From an uncultured Lachnospiraceae bacterium (GTDB lineage: Bacteria; Bacillota; Clostridia; Lachnospirales; Lachnospiraceae): a stretch of 10,260 nucleotides of DNA. Below the pieces are notes generated by a model, which did no database searches, was not told where the DNA came from, and worked only from the letters and a program-made list of their open reading frames with translations. Of this stretch, positions 1 to 6,328 are shown one piece after another. The stretch is from contig CAJUFL010000083.1 of NCBI GenBank assembly GCA_910585605.1, forward strand, positions 1 to 10,260. Direction: 5' to 3'. Position numbers and translations under genes: made by a program. Numbering within the stretch: position 1 is the first letter of the stretch; each line of letters begins with the position of its first letter.

Positions 1-34
1 ATTTATTGAATTTTCAAGGCGCATAGGCACTTAT

Positions 35-541
35 TCAAGTGCGAAGTTTGAGTTTGTTATATATATCCTCATATTTTAACTTTTGTTTAAGTATATTTTC
101 TTGCTCTGTTAAATTTGCAACCTTAATAGCTTTATCAAAATTTTGTAACATATTTTTGTGAGTATAATCTGAAATTCCTATTTCAGTCATATCCTTTGTT
201 TCAGAAATAATTATCCCAAGCCATCCTCTATAATCCATAGGATATTTTGATGTTAATTCACGATATACATTTAAGGCTTTACCAAATTCACTAAGATTTT
301 CAAATGTCTTGGCTCTTTTAATTAGTTGCTCTATATCTTCAGCATCACTTTGAATAGTAACATTTGCACCAGCAAAATTATTATTATTTACAATATGATT
401 TGTAATATTTGTAGTGTAATTATTTATAGCCTTTTCAGTAATGAAGGCAGTTCCGCAATGCTTGCAAATCCCAGCTTCGCATGTATCGTCAACTTCAATT
501 TGTGCTCCACACTGTGTACATATTGCAGGTACTAATGGCAT
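35..541 (-). CDS. Zinc-ribbon protein with TPR-like C-terminal part, function unknown
   Basis: The 168-residue product starts with a zinc ribbon: Cys8-x2-Cys11 and Cys26-x2-Cys29 (CTQCG and CKHCG). An Asn/Thr-rich linker follows at about residues 40-65. The segment at about 68-115 resembles a TPR helix pair (alternating Ala/Leu/Tyr, ending in a KYPMDYRGW turn). There is no signal peptide or membrane segment, so it should be cytoplasmic. The first 45 residues are nearly the same as those of the gene just upstream (569-1633), which marks the two as paralogous at the N-terminus. The start is supported by GGGAGGA about 9 nt upstream. Only 27 nt separate it from the upstream gene, so they are probably co-transcribed. 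Such proteins are common in Clostridia without a known role. No specific function can be given; protein or nucleic acid binding by the ribbon is inference. Confidence 0.85.
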   Translation of the reverse strand: MPLVPAICTQCGAQIEVDDTCEAGICKHCGTAFITEKAINNYTTNITNHIVNNNNFAGANVTIQSDAEDIEQLIKRAKTFENLSEFGKALNVYRELTSKYPMDYRGWLGIIISETKDMTEIGISDYTHKNMLQNFDKAIKVANLTEQENILKQKLKYEDIYNKLKLRT

Positions 542-568
542 AATACCAATCCTCCCATAAAATTTAAT

Positions 569-1633
569 TCAATATTTATCATCATAATATGTTTCATCTA
601 TACCTTTTTTATTTAAATTGGCAATCAGCTTATCCAAGGTGGATTTCCAAAAAACTGTAAACCATTCTGTTTCACCAAACCATTTGACAAGGGTAGGGCT
701 GATTGCATAGTAACATTTTATAAATAATCTGCCATACCATGTTCCATCAAGCGTATAATCCCTAAATCTTCTAAGTGTCCATACTTGAGGACAGTCATAA
801 GAACCATATACACAGGTGGCAATGTAACAACCATTTTTTGTTTGAACTTTTTCATCTATAGACAAATACTTTCCAAATTTATTTCTAAACTTTTCTGATG
901 CAATTACCTCTGGAATCTTTTCAGACATATAAAATAAACTATCTGTAATTTCATCAATATTATCTGCGTTTTCAAACACAATCTTGTCTAATCTGCATTT
1001 GTAAAACGGATATCCTTCAATTTTTTTTACACTTTTGGGTATCGTGATTTCTTTTAAAGAAATGCACTTTTCAAAGCATTCGCTTTTTATTGCAATAATT
1101 TCATCTTGCAATAATATCTTTTCAAGGGCAGTGCAGCCTGAAAACAAATTCACATTCACTACACGCAATTTAGCGGGCAACATAATGCTCCTTAAATTTT
1201 CACAATTACCAAACGCCATTGCCCCAATCATAAATACCGAATCAGGAATAACAATTTCCTTTAAATTTCTGCAATTAATAAATGCTCGACTTTCTATTTC
1301 TGTAATTGAATCCGATAAAATAATCTTTTTAATTTTACAGTTACCACTAAAAGCCATTTCTCCAACAACTGTTATATGTATTGGAACTCTTACAATCTCC
1401 TCCTCTCCCTTATATGATATCAATTTATGATTACTTGTTTCAAAAGAATTTTCATCTGAACTATTATAGATATTGACAACAGAATTAGATATATGATTTG
1501 TAACCTCAAAATGATTTATTACTTTTTCCGTGACAAAAGCCGTGCCACAATATTTACATATACCTACCTCTTTAGAATCATCCACTTCGATATTTGCACC
1601 ACACTGAGTACATTTTGCCGCCACCAATCCCAT
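569..1633 (-). CDS. Zinc-ribbon, BspA-type LRR and CFI-box protein, function unknown
   Basis: The 354-residue product has three parts. Residues 8-29 form a zinc ribbon (CTQCG, CKYCG). Residues about 75-240 contain about five to six BspA-type (LRR_5) repeats of about 23 residues with the pattern 'xLKEIxIPxSVxxIxxxAFxxC'. Residues 269 onward carry a CFI-box-type C-terminal domain, CYIATCVYGS followed by LRRFRDYTL, a GR-F-x3-YY-x2-SP segment and a Trp-rich tail. GGAGGA lies 8 nt before the ATG. No signal peptide is seen, which is unusual because LRR_5 repeats are mostly found on secreted proteins; the ribbon also argues for a cytoplasmic location. A perfect TATAAT (bases 1666-1671, reverse strand) lies just upstream but has no clear -35. 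Architecture is clear; function is not known. Confidence 0.88.
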   Translation of the reverse strand: MGLVAAKCTQCGANIEVDDSKEVGICKYCGTAFVTEKVINHFEVTNHISNSVVNIYNSSDENSFETSNHKLISYKGEEEIVRVPIHITVVGEMAFSGNCKIKKIILSDSITEIESRAFINCRNLKEIVIPDSVFMIGAMAFGNCENLRSIMLPAKLRVVNVNLFSGCTALEKILLQDEIIAIKSECFEKCISLKEITIPKSVKKIEGYPFYKCRLDKIVFENADNIDEITDSLFYMSEKIPEVIASEKFRNKFGKYLSIDEKVQTKNGCYIATCVYGSYDCPQVWTLRRFRDYTLDGTWYGRLFIKCYYAISPTLVKWFGETEWFTVFWKSTLDKLIANLNKKGIDETYYDDKY

Positions 1634-1701
1634 AACTCTAATCCTCCATAAGACTATATTTTTTTATTATACCTCACAAATGTTCCAAATTCCACATTTT
1701 T

Positions 1702-1845
1702 CTACATGAATCTAAATCTTGAACCATCAGTAAGGTAAAATTTCACTATATTATTCCAGTCATCAACCATTATATCTTGTATCGGCAAATTATCTACACC
1801 ATTCAATATATCAAATAATCTGTCCCTAATTTCGTTCTTTTCCAT
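1702..1845 (-). CDS. Small protein of 47 residues, hypothetical
   Basis: This short ORF encodes an acidic, soluble-looking 47-residue peptide that begins MEKNEIRDRLFDILNG and ends GSRFRFM. It has a good ribosome binding site (AGGGG, 5 nt before the ATG) and is followed after 68 nt by the zinc-ribbon/LRR gene in the same direction. A possible promoter sits about 60 nt upstream at 1911-1939. The middle (about residues 26-46) alternates hydrophobic and polar residues as in two beta strands, for example WNNIVKFYLTDGSRFRF. No known domain is recognised. It could be the first gene of the three-gene leftward cluster, or the remnant of a larger gene. The intact frame, start context and sensible composition support a real gene. 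Confidence 0.55.
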   Translation of the reverse strand: MEKNEIRDRLFDILNGVDNLPIQDIMVDDWNNIVKFYLTDGSRFRFM

Positions 1846-1905
1846 GCTTATCCCCTAAGAGCCTAACGCTTTTATGAGTGGTATATCTGTGAATTATATT
1901 TCTGT

Positions 1906-1930
1906 CACCCATTATATAAAATAGTGAGTG
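1906..1930. promoter_or_regulatory. 25-bp imperfect palindrome, candidate operator
   Basis: The sequence is an inverted repeat centred on base 1918; 9 of 12 symmetric pairs match (outer arms CACCCAT and ATAGTGAGTG). It lies in the 106-bp gap between two divergent genes, 21 bp before the start of the XRE regulator. It covers the -10 and most of the spacer of the reverse-strand promoter. XRE-type repressors usually bind such dyads in their own promoter region, so autoregulation with control of the leftward cluster is plausible. The assignment is inference from symmetry and position. Confidence 0.4.
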
Positions 1931-1939
1931 AAAAGTAAA
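1911..1939 (-). promoter_or_regulatory. Candidate sigma-A promoter of the leftward small-protein/zinc-ribbon cluster
   Basis: On the reverse strand, TTTACT (bases 1939-1934, 4 of 6 to TTGACA) and TATAAT (bases 1916-1911, 6 of 6) are separated by exactly 17 bp. Transcription would start near 1904 and leave a leader of about 58 nt before the 47-residue gene. A second TATAAT occurs downstream (1898-1893) with a weaker TTTATA at 16 bp. The -35 overlaps the ribosome binding site of the divergent XRE gene. Confidence 0.45.
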
Positions 1940-1951
1940 GGAGATTCTTTT

Positions 1952-2173
1952 ATGGAATATGGCAATTTGCATTTACGAATAAATGAAATATTGGAAGAAA
2001 AAGGTATCAGCAAAAACAAGATTTGTAAAGACCTTGATATTCCCCGAACCAACTTCAACAAATACTGTCGTGATGGTGTCAGCCGATTTGATACTGGATT
2101 GATTTGCAAATTATGTTGGTATCTCCATATTGAGGTAGGGGAATTGATTGAATATAAGCGTCCTAAAGAATAA
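1952..2173 (+). CDS. XRE/Cro-C1-type helix-turn-helix regulator
   Basis: The 73-residue protein is almost entirely one HTH domain of the Cro/CI type (HTH_26-like). Helices fit LHLRINEILEEKG, SKNKICKDLDIP (helix 2), RTNFNKYCRDG (recognition helix region) and FDTGLICKLCWYLHIEVGELI. It should bind DNA as a dimer in the cytoplasm. The ATG at 1952 is chosen because AAAGGAGA (1937-1944) is 7 nt upstream; an in-frame GTG at 1928 would add eight residues but has no binding site. It diverges from the small-protein/zinc-ribbon cluster, and a palindrome between them is a likely operator. No clear forward -35 is seen; TATAAA (1915-1920) could be a -10. Single-domain regulators of this kind are typical of phages and integrative elements, which fits the repeat-rich DNA downstream. 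The exact target is unknown. Confidence 0.85.
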   Translation: MEYGNLHLRINEILEEKGISKNKICKDLDIPRTNFNKYCRDGVSRFDTGLICKLCWYLHIEVGELIEYKRPKE

Positions 2174-2182
2174 CGTACCTTC

Positions 2183-2219
2183 GGAAATGTGTTCGATAAC
2201 GGCTAAAATAGCCATTTCC
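2183..2219 (+). terminator. Stem-loop just after the XRE gene, possible weak terminator
   Basis: GGAAATG (2183-2189) can pair with CATTTCC (2213-2219), enclosing an inner hairpin GGCTA-AAA-TAGCC (2201-2213, sharing one base with the outer arm). It starts 10 nt after the stop codon. No clean T run follows, so termination would be weak or the hairpin may serve to protect the 3' end. Confidence 0.35.
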
Positions 2220-2245
2220 CCGTAATTTCGCCTATCGCAATATAT

Positions 2246-2457
2246 GTTCGGCAAATCAGTAAAAACCGCCATTTTATAAGCATTTTAAGGATATTCTGCT
2301 ATATTTATAACATTTTTAAGCATAGTTCGGTAAAAGCCTTTATTTTCAATACTTTGGGGCTTTTTCTTCACAAATCCGCAATATATAAATATCTTCAAAA
2401 GCCTTATTTTACCTGCTATTCCTGTGATTGCCCTATTTTATTTCTGTTCGGTAAAAA
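2246..2457 (+). repeat. Three dispersed GTTCGG(C/T)AAA repeats
   Basis: Copies are at 2246-2255 (GTTCGGCAAA), 2325-2335 (GTTCGGTAAAA) and 2446-2457 (GTTCGGTAAAAA), 79 and 121 bp apart, all in the same direction. A related GTTCGATAA occurs at about 2191. Dispersed identical short words in an otherwise non-coding region resemble protein-binding sites, for example the arm-type sites of an integrase. The role is inference. Confidence 0.5.
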
Positions 2458-2727
2458 TTATAATCTTGCTTTGAAAAGAAATCCTATTCACATTTCGATA
2501 TTCCATTTTTTGATCCAATGTGTGAAGACATCAGATACACCCTTTCCACAAAATACTGCTGCCCTCCAAAATGTAAACCATCCCGACACACAAAAAGACA
2601 CCACTACCTATATCCCTATAAGTAATGATGTCTTACATTTTTACTATATCAAGGCTCGCCATTTGTCGTAACTATGTCGTAAAATACAAATATCCGCCTT
2701 TCAAAACGTCTGTAAATGCCTTATTTT
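2332..2727 (+). repeat. Three copies of an AAA(A/T)GCCTTATTTT word
   Basis: AAAAGCCTTTATTTT (2332-2346), AAAAGCCTTATTTT (2397-2410) and AAATGCCTTATTTT (2714-2727) differ by one base or one inserted T. The first directly follows a GTTCGGTAAAA copy; the last forms the left arm and loop of the hairpin at the end of lysS. Their reuse suggests one origin or one binding protein. Confidence 0.45.
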
Positions 2728-2749
2728 GGCATTTTACTTATCAAGGCTC
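2647..2749 (+). repeat. Direct repeat of the lysS 3' end, candidate attachment site
   Basis: The 11-mer TATCAAGGCTC occurs at 2647-2657 and again at 2739-2749, where it lies within the last codons of lysS. Similarity extends on both sides: TTTTACT precedes each copy (one inserted base in the first) and CAT followed closely by GTCG comes after each. Partial duplication of the 3' end of a housekeeping gene is the usual trace of site-specific integration by a tyrosine recombinase. No integrase gene is visible here, so this may be an old scar or one end of a longer element. Confidence 0.45.
2714..2734 (-). terminator. Hairpin overlapping the lysS stop codon
   Basis: AAATGCC and GGCATTT form a perfect 7-bp stem with a TTATTTT loop. 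It begins at the lysS stop codon on the reverse strand. The run after the stem is richer in T on the forward strand (TTTTACTT spans the stem base) than on the reverse strand, so it may act weakly in either direction. It is the only candidate terminator close to lysS. Confidence 0.4.
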
Positions 2750-4242
2750 TTCATCGTCGGGAATAACAGCACATCACGAATCGCTGCTGAATCTGTAAGC
2801 AGCATACACATTCTGTCAATACCAAAACCGATTCCACCTGTAGGCGGCATACCAATCTCCAAAGCATTCAGGAAGTCTTCATCCGTTGTATTTGCCTCCT
2901 CATCTCCTTGTGCAAGCAGCTCCTCCTGTGCCTTAAAGCGCTCCCGCTGGTCGATAGGGTCATTCAACTCTGAATATGCATTTGCCATTTCCCATCCATT
3001 CATAAAGAACTCAAAACGTTCCACATATTCCGGATTGTCTGGCTTTTTCTTAGTAAGCGGAGATATCTCAATAGGATGATCCATAACAAAAGTAGGCTGA
3101 ACCAGATGATCCTCCACAAACTCCTCAAAGAAGAGATTCAAAATATCTCCCTTCTTATGTCTCGCTTCAAATTCAACACCCTTTTCCTTTGCAACGGCTC
3201 TTGCTTCCTCTAACGTATGAATCTCATGAAAATCCACATCTGCATATTTTTTCACTGCATCTACCATAGTAATGCGCTCAAACGGTTTGCCCAAATCCAT
3301 TTCAATTCCATTATAAGTAATCTTTGTTGTTCCCAATACTTCCTGTGCCACATAACGGTACATATTTTCAGTCAGATCCATCATCCCATTATAATCCGTA
3401 TAAGCCTGATATAATTCCATCAGAGTAAATTCCGGATTGTGTCTGGTATCCAATCCTTCATTACGGAACACTCTCCCGATTTCATATACACGCTCCATAC
3501 CACCTACGATCAGACGCTTCAAATATAATTCCAAAGAAATTCTCATCTTAAAATCTTCATCCAGTGCATTAAAATGAGTCTCAAACGGTCTTGCTGCCGC
3601 TCCACCGGCATTAGCAACCAGCATAGGAGTCTCTACCTCCATAAACCCCTGTCCATCTAAATATTTACGGATAGTGCTGATAATCTTTGAACGCTTCACA
3701 AACGTATCCTTTACATCCGGATTCATGATTAAATCTACATATCTCTGGCGGTAACGGATATCTGTATTCGTCAGTCCATGGAATTTCTCCGGTAAAACCT
3801 GTAAACTCTTAGACAGAAGAACAACCTTAGTGGCATGGATGGATTTTTCTCCCTTCTGGGTCAAAAATACCTTTCCCTCCACACCAACAATATCTCCAAT
3901 ATCCATTCTCTTAAATAACTTATATGCATCTTCTCCTAATGCGTCCCTTGACACATAAATCTGAATATTGCCACTTAAATCCTGCACATTACCAAAGGAA
4001 GCTTTTCCCATCACACGTTTTTGCATCATACGCCCGGCAATACTGACATCCTTATCTTCATACTCTTCAAATTTATCTTTAATGATACCTGCCTTAGCAG
4101 TCACATCATATTTTGTAATCTGAAACGGATCCATTCCATTATCCTGTAGTTCTTTTAATTTTTCCCGTCTCACCTTTAATAACTGATTAATATCCTGGGT
4201 TCCCTTTTGCTGGTTCTGATTATTCTCTGCCACTTCATTCAC
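2734..4242 (-). CDS. lysS: Lysyl-tRNA synthetase, class II
   Basis: The enzyme charges tRNA-Lys with lysine using ATP, as a cytoplasmic dimer. The 502 residues fit the bacterial class II form: a charged N-terminal helix (about 15-40), an OB-fold anticodon-binding domain (about 66-145), and the catalytic domain. Motif 1 lies around 183-207 (ending GFMEVETPML), motif 2 is FRNEGLDTRHNPEFT (259-273) and motif 3 is GGIGFGIDRMCMLL (469-482). The start is GTG, preceded directly by an in-frame TGA, so no longer form is possible; the next methionine would remove conserved sequence. The ribosome binding site is weak (GAGAAAG). greA lies 69 nt upstream in the same direction with a terminator-like hairpin between them. 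Its last codons are duplicated about 90 bp downstream. Confidence 0.98.
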   Translation of the reverse strand: MNEVAENNQNQQKGTQDINQLLKVRREKLKELQDNGMDPFQITKYDVTAKAGIIKDKFEEYEDKDVSIAGRMMQKRVMGKASFGNVQDLSGNIQIYVSRDALGEDAYKLFKRMDIGDIVGVEGKVFLTQKGEKSIHATKVVLLSKSLQVLPEKFHGLTNTDIRYRQRYVDLIMNPDVKDTFVKRSKIISTIRKYLDGQGFMEVETPMLVANAGGAAARPFETHFNALDEDFKMRISLELYLKRLIVGGMERVYEIGRVFRNEGLDTRHNPEFTLMELYQAYTDYNGMMDLTENMYRYVAQEVLGTTKITYNGIEMDLGKPFERITMVDAVKKYADVDFHEIHTLEEARAVAKEKGVEFEARHKKGDILNLFFEEFVEDHLVQPTFVMDHPIEISPLTKKKPDNPEYVERFEFFMNGWEMANAYSELNDPIDQRERFKAQEELLAQGDEEANTTDEDFLNALEIGMPPTGGIGFGIDRMCMLLTDSAAIRDVLLFPTMKSLDK

Positions 4243-4268
4243 TCACTTTCTCAATGTATTCTTAATAC

Positions 4269-4295
4269 AAAAAGGGAATAGTATAAACCATCCCC
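4269..4295 (-). terminator. Intrinsic terminator-like hairpin between greA and lysS
   Basis: On the reverse strand GGGGATGGT pairs with ACTATTCCC (9 bp including two G-T pairs) around a TTAT loop, and TTTTTG follows at once. This is a normal Rho-independent terminator shape, only 27 bp before the lysS start. Either greA transcripts partly stop here or lysS has its own promoter inside greA. No second competing hairpin and no T-box are visible in the 69-nt gap. Confidence 0.6.
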
Positions 4296-4311
4296 TTCCA
4301 ATCGTCCTTGA

Positions 4312-4797
4312 TTATTCTTCATCCAAGCTAATCTCTAAAATCTCAAACTGGAATGATCCATTGGGTGCTTCCACTGTTACAACTTCTCCTGCCTTAGCAC
4401 CCATTAATGCAGCACCCACCGGAGATTCATTGGAAATCTTGTTATTCAGTATATCAGCTTCTGTCGAACCTACTAATTTAAAAATCTGTACATTACCATT
4501 CGGCAGTTCTTTCACTGTGACCACGCAGCCTACATTTACCTTCTCGTTATCTACTTCATCTGTATATACAACTTCGACATTCTTAAGAATCGATTCCAGT
4601 TCCTCAATTCTTGCTTCGATATCCTTTTGTTCATCTTTTGCAGCATCATATTCTGCATTCTCTGACAAGTCACCCTGTTCTCTCGCTTCTTTAATCTTTT
4701 GCGCTACCTCTTTACGTTTGACAACACGTAACTCCTGTAACTCATCTTCTAATTTTTTAAGACCTTTGTCGGTCAAAAGGTTCTTTTTCTCTGCCAT
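4312..4797 (-). CDS. greA: Transcription elongation factor GreA
   Basis: GreA enters the secondary channel of backtracked RNA polymerase and stimulates cleavage of the transcript 3' end. The 161 residues match the usual length. The N-terminal coiled coil (about 10-80) carries the acidic tip GDLSENAEY (42-50), with Asp43 and Glu46 in the positions that hold Mg2+ in the E. coli protein. The C-terminal part (about 85-160) is the FKBP-like domain, including a SPVGAALMGAKAGEVV stretch. AAGGA lies about 9 nt upstream of the ATG. A full consensus promoter stands about 60 bp upstream. It is followed by lysS, an order often seen in Firmicutes. Confidence 0.97.
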   Translation of the reverse strand: MAEKKNLLTDKGLKKLEDELQELRVVKRKEVAQKIKEAREQGDLSENAEYDAAKDEQKDIEARIEELESILKNVEVVYTDEVDNEKVNVGCVVTVKELPNGNVQIFKLVGSTEADILNNKISNESPVGAALMGAKAGEVVTVEAPNGSFQFEILEISLDEE

Positions 4798-4858
4798 TAG
4801 ACTCGTCCTTCCATCTTAATTAAATTATGCGACCAAATAAATCCACATTCGCTATCTC

Positions 4859-4887
4859 ATTATACATGACGAGACAAACCATGTCAA
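4859..4887 (-). promoter_or_regulatory. Consensus sigma-A promoter of greA
   Basis: On the reverse strand TTGACA (4887-4882) and TATAAT (4864-4859) are both perfect and separated by exactly 17 bp. Transcription should begin near 4852, giving a leader of about 55 nt. Strong constitutive expression of greA (and lysS by read-through) is expected. Confidence 0.88.
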
Positions 4888-4902
4888 CGCAAAAAACACC
4901 CT

Positions 4903-4945
4903 AAAAAAGCCGAAAAGAGACTATGGGAAACCATAATCTCTTTTC
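4903..4945 (-). terminator. Rho-independent terminator of the trigger-factor-like lipoprotein gene
   Basis: On the reverse strand GAAAAGAGA pairs with TCTCTTTTC, with an inner TATGG/CCATA stem and a GAAA-type loop (one mismatched pair between). CGGCTTTTTTAGG follows, giving six consecutive T. It lies about 20 bp after the stop codon and immediately before the greA promoter, insulating the two units. Confidence 0.88.
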
Positions 4946-4964
4946 AAAATATGTCACTATATCA

Positions 4965-6164
4965 TTATTCTTGTGTAGTGTTTTCTTCGGAAGCTTCCGA
5001 AGAATTATCTTCAGAAGACTCTGTGGTCTTATCTTCTTCTGTCGTCTTTGTCTCTTCTGTTGTTTTTGCTTCTTCCGAGTTCTTTCCGGTCTCTTCAGAA
5101 TCTGCCTCTGTACTGTCAACAAGTACTGCATTTTCCTTCAGGAATGCCATAATCTTCTCTGACAAAATTGAAACCTCAAAATAATCATCTCCAAAGTAGT
5201 CATACACTTCTTCCTTAGTCTTGACCTGATAAGTATCCATATATTCTTCTACTTTTTTGTCTGTCTCTTCACTGGTTACCTTAATTCCCTCTTTATCAGC
5301 AATACAATACAGAACCATTTTCTGATCCAGATATTTTTTCACATATTCGGTAATCCCTTCTTTTAATGCCTCCTCCGAATCATAACCATTCATAGATAAT
5401 ACATCTTCATAAGAATATCCATAGCTCTCATAACTCTGGGCAGTTGTCTTAAAACTTTCAAACTCCTCGTCAACTAATTTCTTTACCTCTGCCTCATCAT
5501 AACCACTGATAGTGGAACTTTCCACTACTTTATTGAAGATATCGCTCTGTGCCTGCTGTTCTGCATTCGTCTCATTTGTCTCTTGTAACTCTTCTCTGAT
5601 AGAATCCTTATACGCAGAAATAGTATCATATTCTGTATTCTCTTTTACCAATGCATCTGTAAGATCAGGTGTCTCCTTGATCTGAATCGAATTGATCGTC
5701 ACCTTAAAATTAACTTCTACTCCTGCCATCTCTTCATTTTTATAATCCTCTGGAAAAGTCAGGTCAAGGGAAACCTCTTCGCCGATATTATGCCCAACCA
5801 GTCCGGTCTCAAAGCCTGGAATAAAAGAACCCGAACCAATTGTCAGATCAAATCCGGTCGCAGAACCGCCTTCAAATTCTTCGCCGTCTCTGGTGCCGAC
5901 ATAATCAATATTAACAATATCCCCATCTTCTACTGCCCGGTCTGTTACATCAGTTGTCTCAGCCAAACCTGCTGTAAACGAATCTAACCGATTTTGAATA
6001 TCTTCATCTGTTACTTCTGCAACCGTCTTCGTATATTCAATTCCTTTATAATTTCCTAATGTTACATATTCGTTATAAACCTTCGCCTTACTGTTACCAC
6101 ACCCTGTCATACCAAGAACGATTACTCCTGCTAAGACAACGGCACCCAATCTTTGTTTTTTCAT
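4965..6164 (-). CDS. Lipoprotein with trigger-factor/FKBP-type peptidyl-prolyl isomerase domains
   Basis: The 399-residue protein begins with a lipoprotein signal (MKK...VLGMTGC, lipidated Cys22), so it should be anchored outside the membrane. Residues about 78-162 form an FKBP-type isomerase domain of trigger-factor kind (GDIVNIDYVGTRDGEEFEGG, then IGSGSFIPGFETGLVGHNIGE). Residues about 165-350 are helical and match the trigger factor C-terminal chaperone domain. The tail 351-399 is a Glu/Thr/Ser-rich low-complexity stretch with KTTEE-like repeats. The N-terminal ribosome-binding domain of true trigger factor is missing, so this is not cytosolic Tig. By analogy with PrsA it may help fold exported proteins; that role is inference. 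AGAAGGGA lies 8 nt upstream of the ATG, and a strong terminator follows. It diverges from nrdD. Confidence 0.92.
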   Translation of the reverse strand: MKKQRLGAVVLAGVIVLGMTGCGNSKAKVYNEYVTLGNYKGIEYTKTVAEVTDEDIQNRLDSFTAGLAETTDVTDRAVEDGDIVNIDYVGTRDGEEFEGGSATGFDLTIGSGSFIPGFETGLVGHNIGEEVSLDLTFPEDYKNEEMAGVEVNFKVTINSIQIKETPDLTDALVKENTEYDTISAYKDSIREELQETNETNAEQQAQSDIFNKVVESSTISGYDEAEVKKLVDEEFESFKTTAQSYESYGYSYEDVLSMNGYDSEEALKEGITEYVKKYLDQKMVLYCIADKEGIKVTSEETDKKVEEYMDTYQVKTKEEVYDYFGDDYFEVSILSEKIMAFLKENAVLVDSTEADSEETGKNSEEAKTTEETKTTEEDKTTESSEDNSSEASEENTTQE

Positions 6165-6328
6165 TGTTCATTTCCCTTCTATCAAAAAATATTTCCTAAA
6201 ATACATACATTAAATATATATCACAAATGACTTTAAAAATAAAGTGTATTTATAAAAGTTCACAGAAATACCATTTTTAAGGCTTATCGTTTCCTTCTTC
6301 CCATGATATTGTACCGCTCCAGCATTGT

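Larger units (their letters stand above)
2174..2733. other. Gene-free, repeat-containing region between the XRE gene and lysS
   Basis: About 560 bp without a credible gene. The longest open frame (2354-2671) begins at TTG, has no ribosome binding site and gives a protein of low plausibility. The stretch contains three copies of GTTCGG(C/T)AAA, three copies of a 14-15 bp AAA(A/T)GCC...ATTTT word, a tandem GTCGTAA pair at about 2664-2682, a copy of the lysS 3' end, and weak hairpins including AAAAGCC (2332-2338) with GGCTTTT (2358-2364) before a T-rich run. The composition fits a decayed element end or an attachment region. Confidence 0.6.

Noticed and set aside
11..20. TTTTCAAGGC near the left edge as a third attachment-site copy
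   Set aside because: Only the seven-base TCAAGGC core is shared with the lysS repeat, which is expected by chance; more left flanking sequence would be needed.
1928..1951. GTG start extending the XRE protein by eight residues
   Set aside because: It lies within the candidate operator and lacks a binding site; the ATG at 1952 has AAAGGAGA at 7 nt.
2354..2671. Open frame of 105 codons on the forward strand between the XRE gene and lysS
   Set aside because: TTG start, no ribosome binding site, no recognisable domain and a composition typical of chance translation.
4243..4311. T-box riboswitch before lysS
   Set aside because: The gap is 69 nt and holds one hairpin only; no specifier loop or T-box sequence is present.
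4901..5184. Open frames in other frames over the acidic tail of the lipoprotein
   Set aside because: They are shadows of the low-complexity Glu/Thr/Ser coding stretch, giving Arg/Lys- or Ser/Phe-rich translations.
6230..6245. ACTTTA-AAAA-TAAAGT hairpin between the lipoprotein gene and nrdD
   Set aside because: All but two pairs are A-T in an A+T-rich gap; too weak to claim as terminator or operator.
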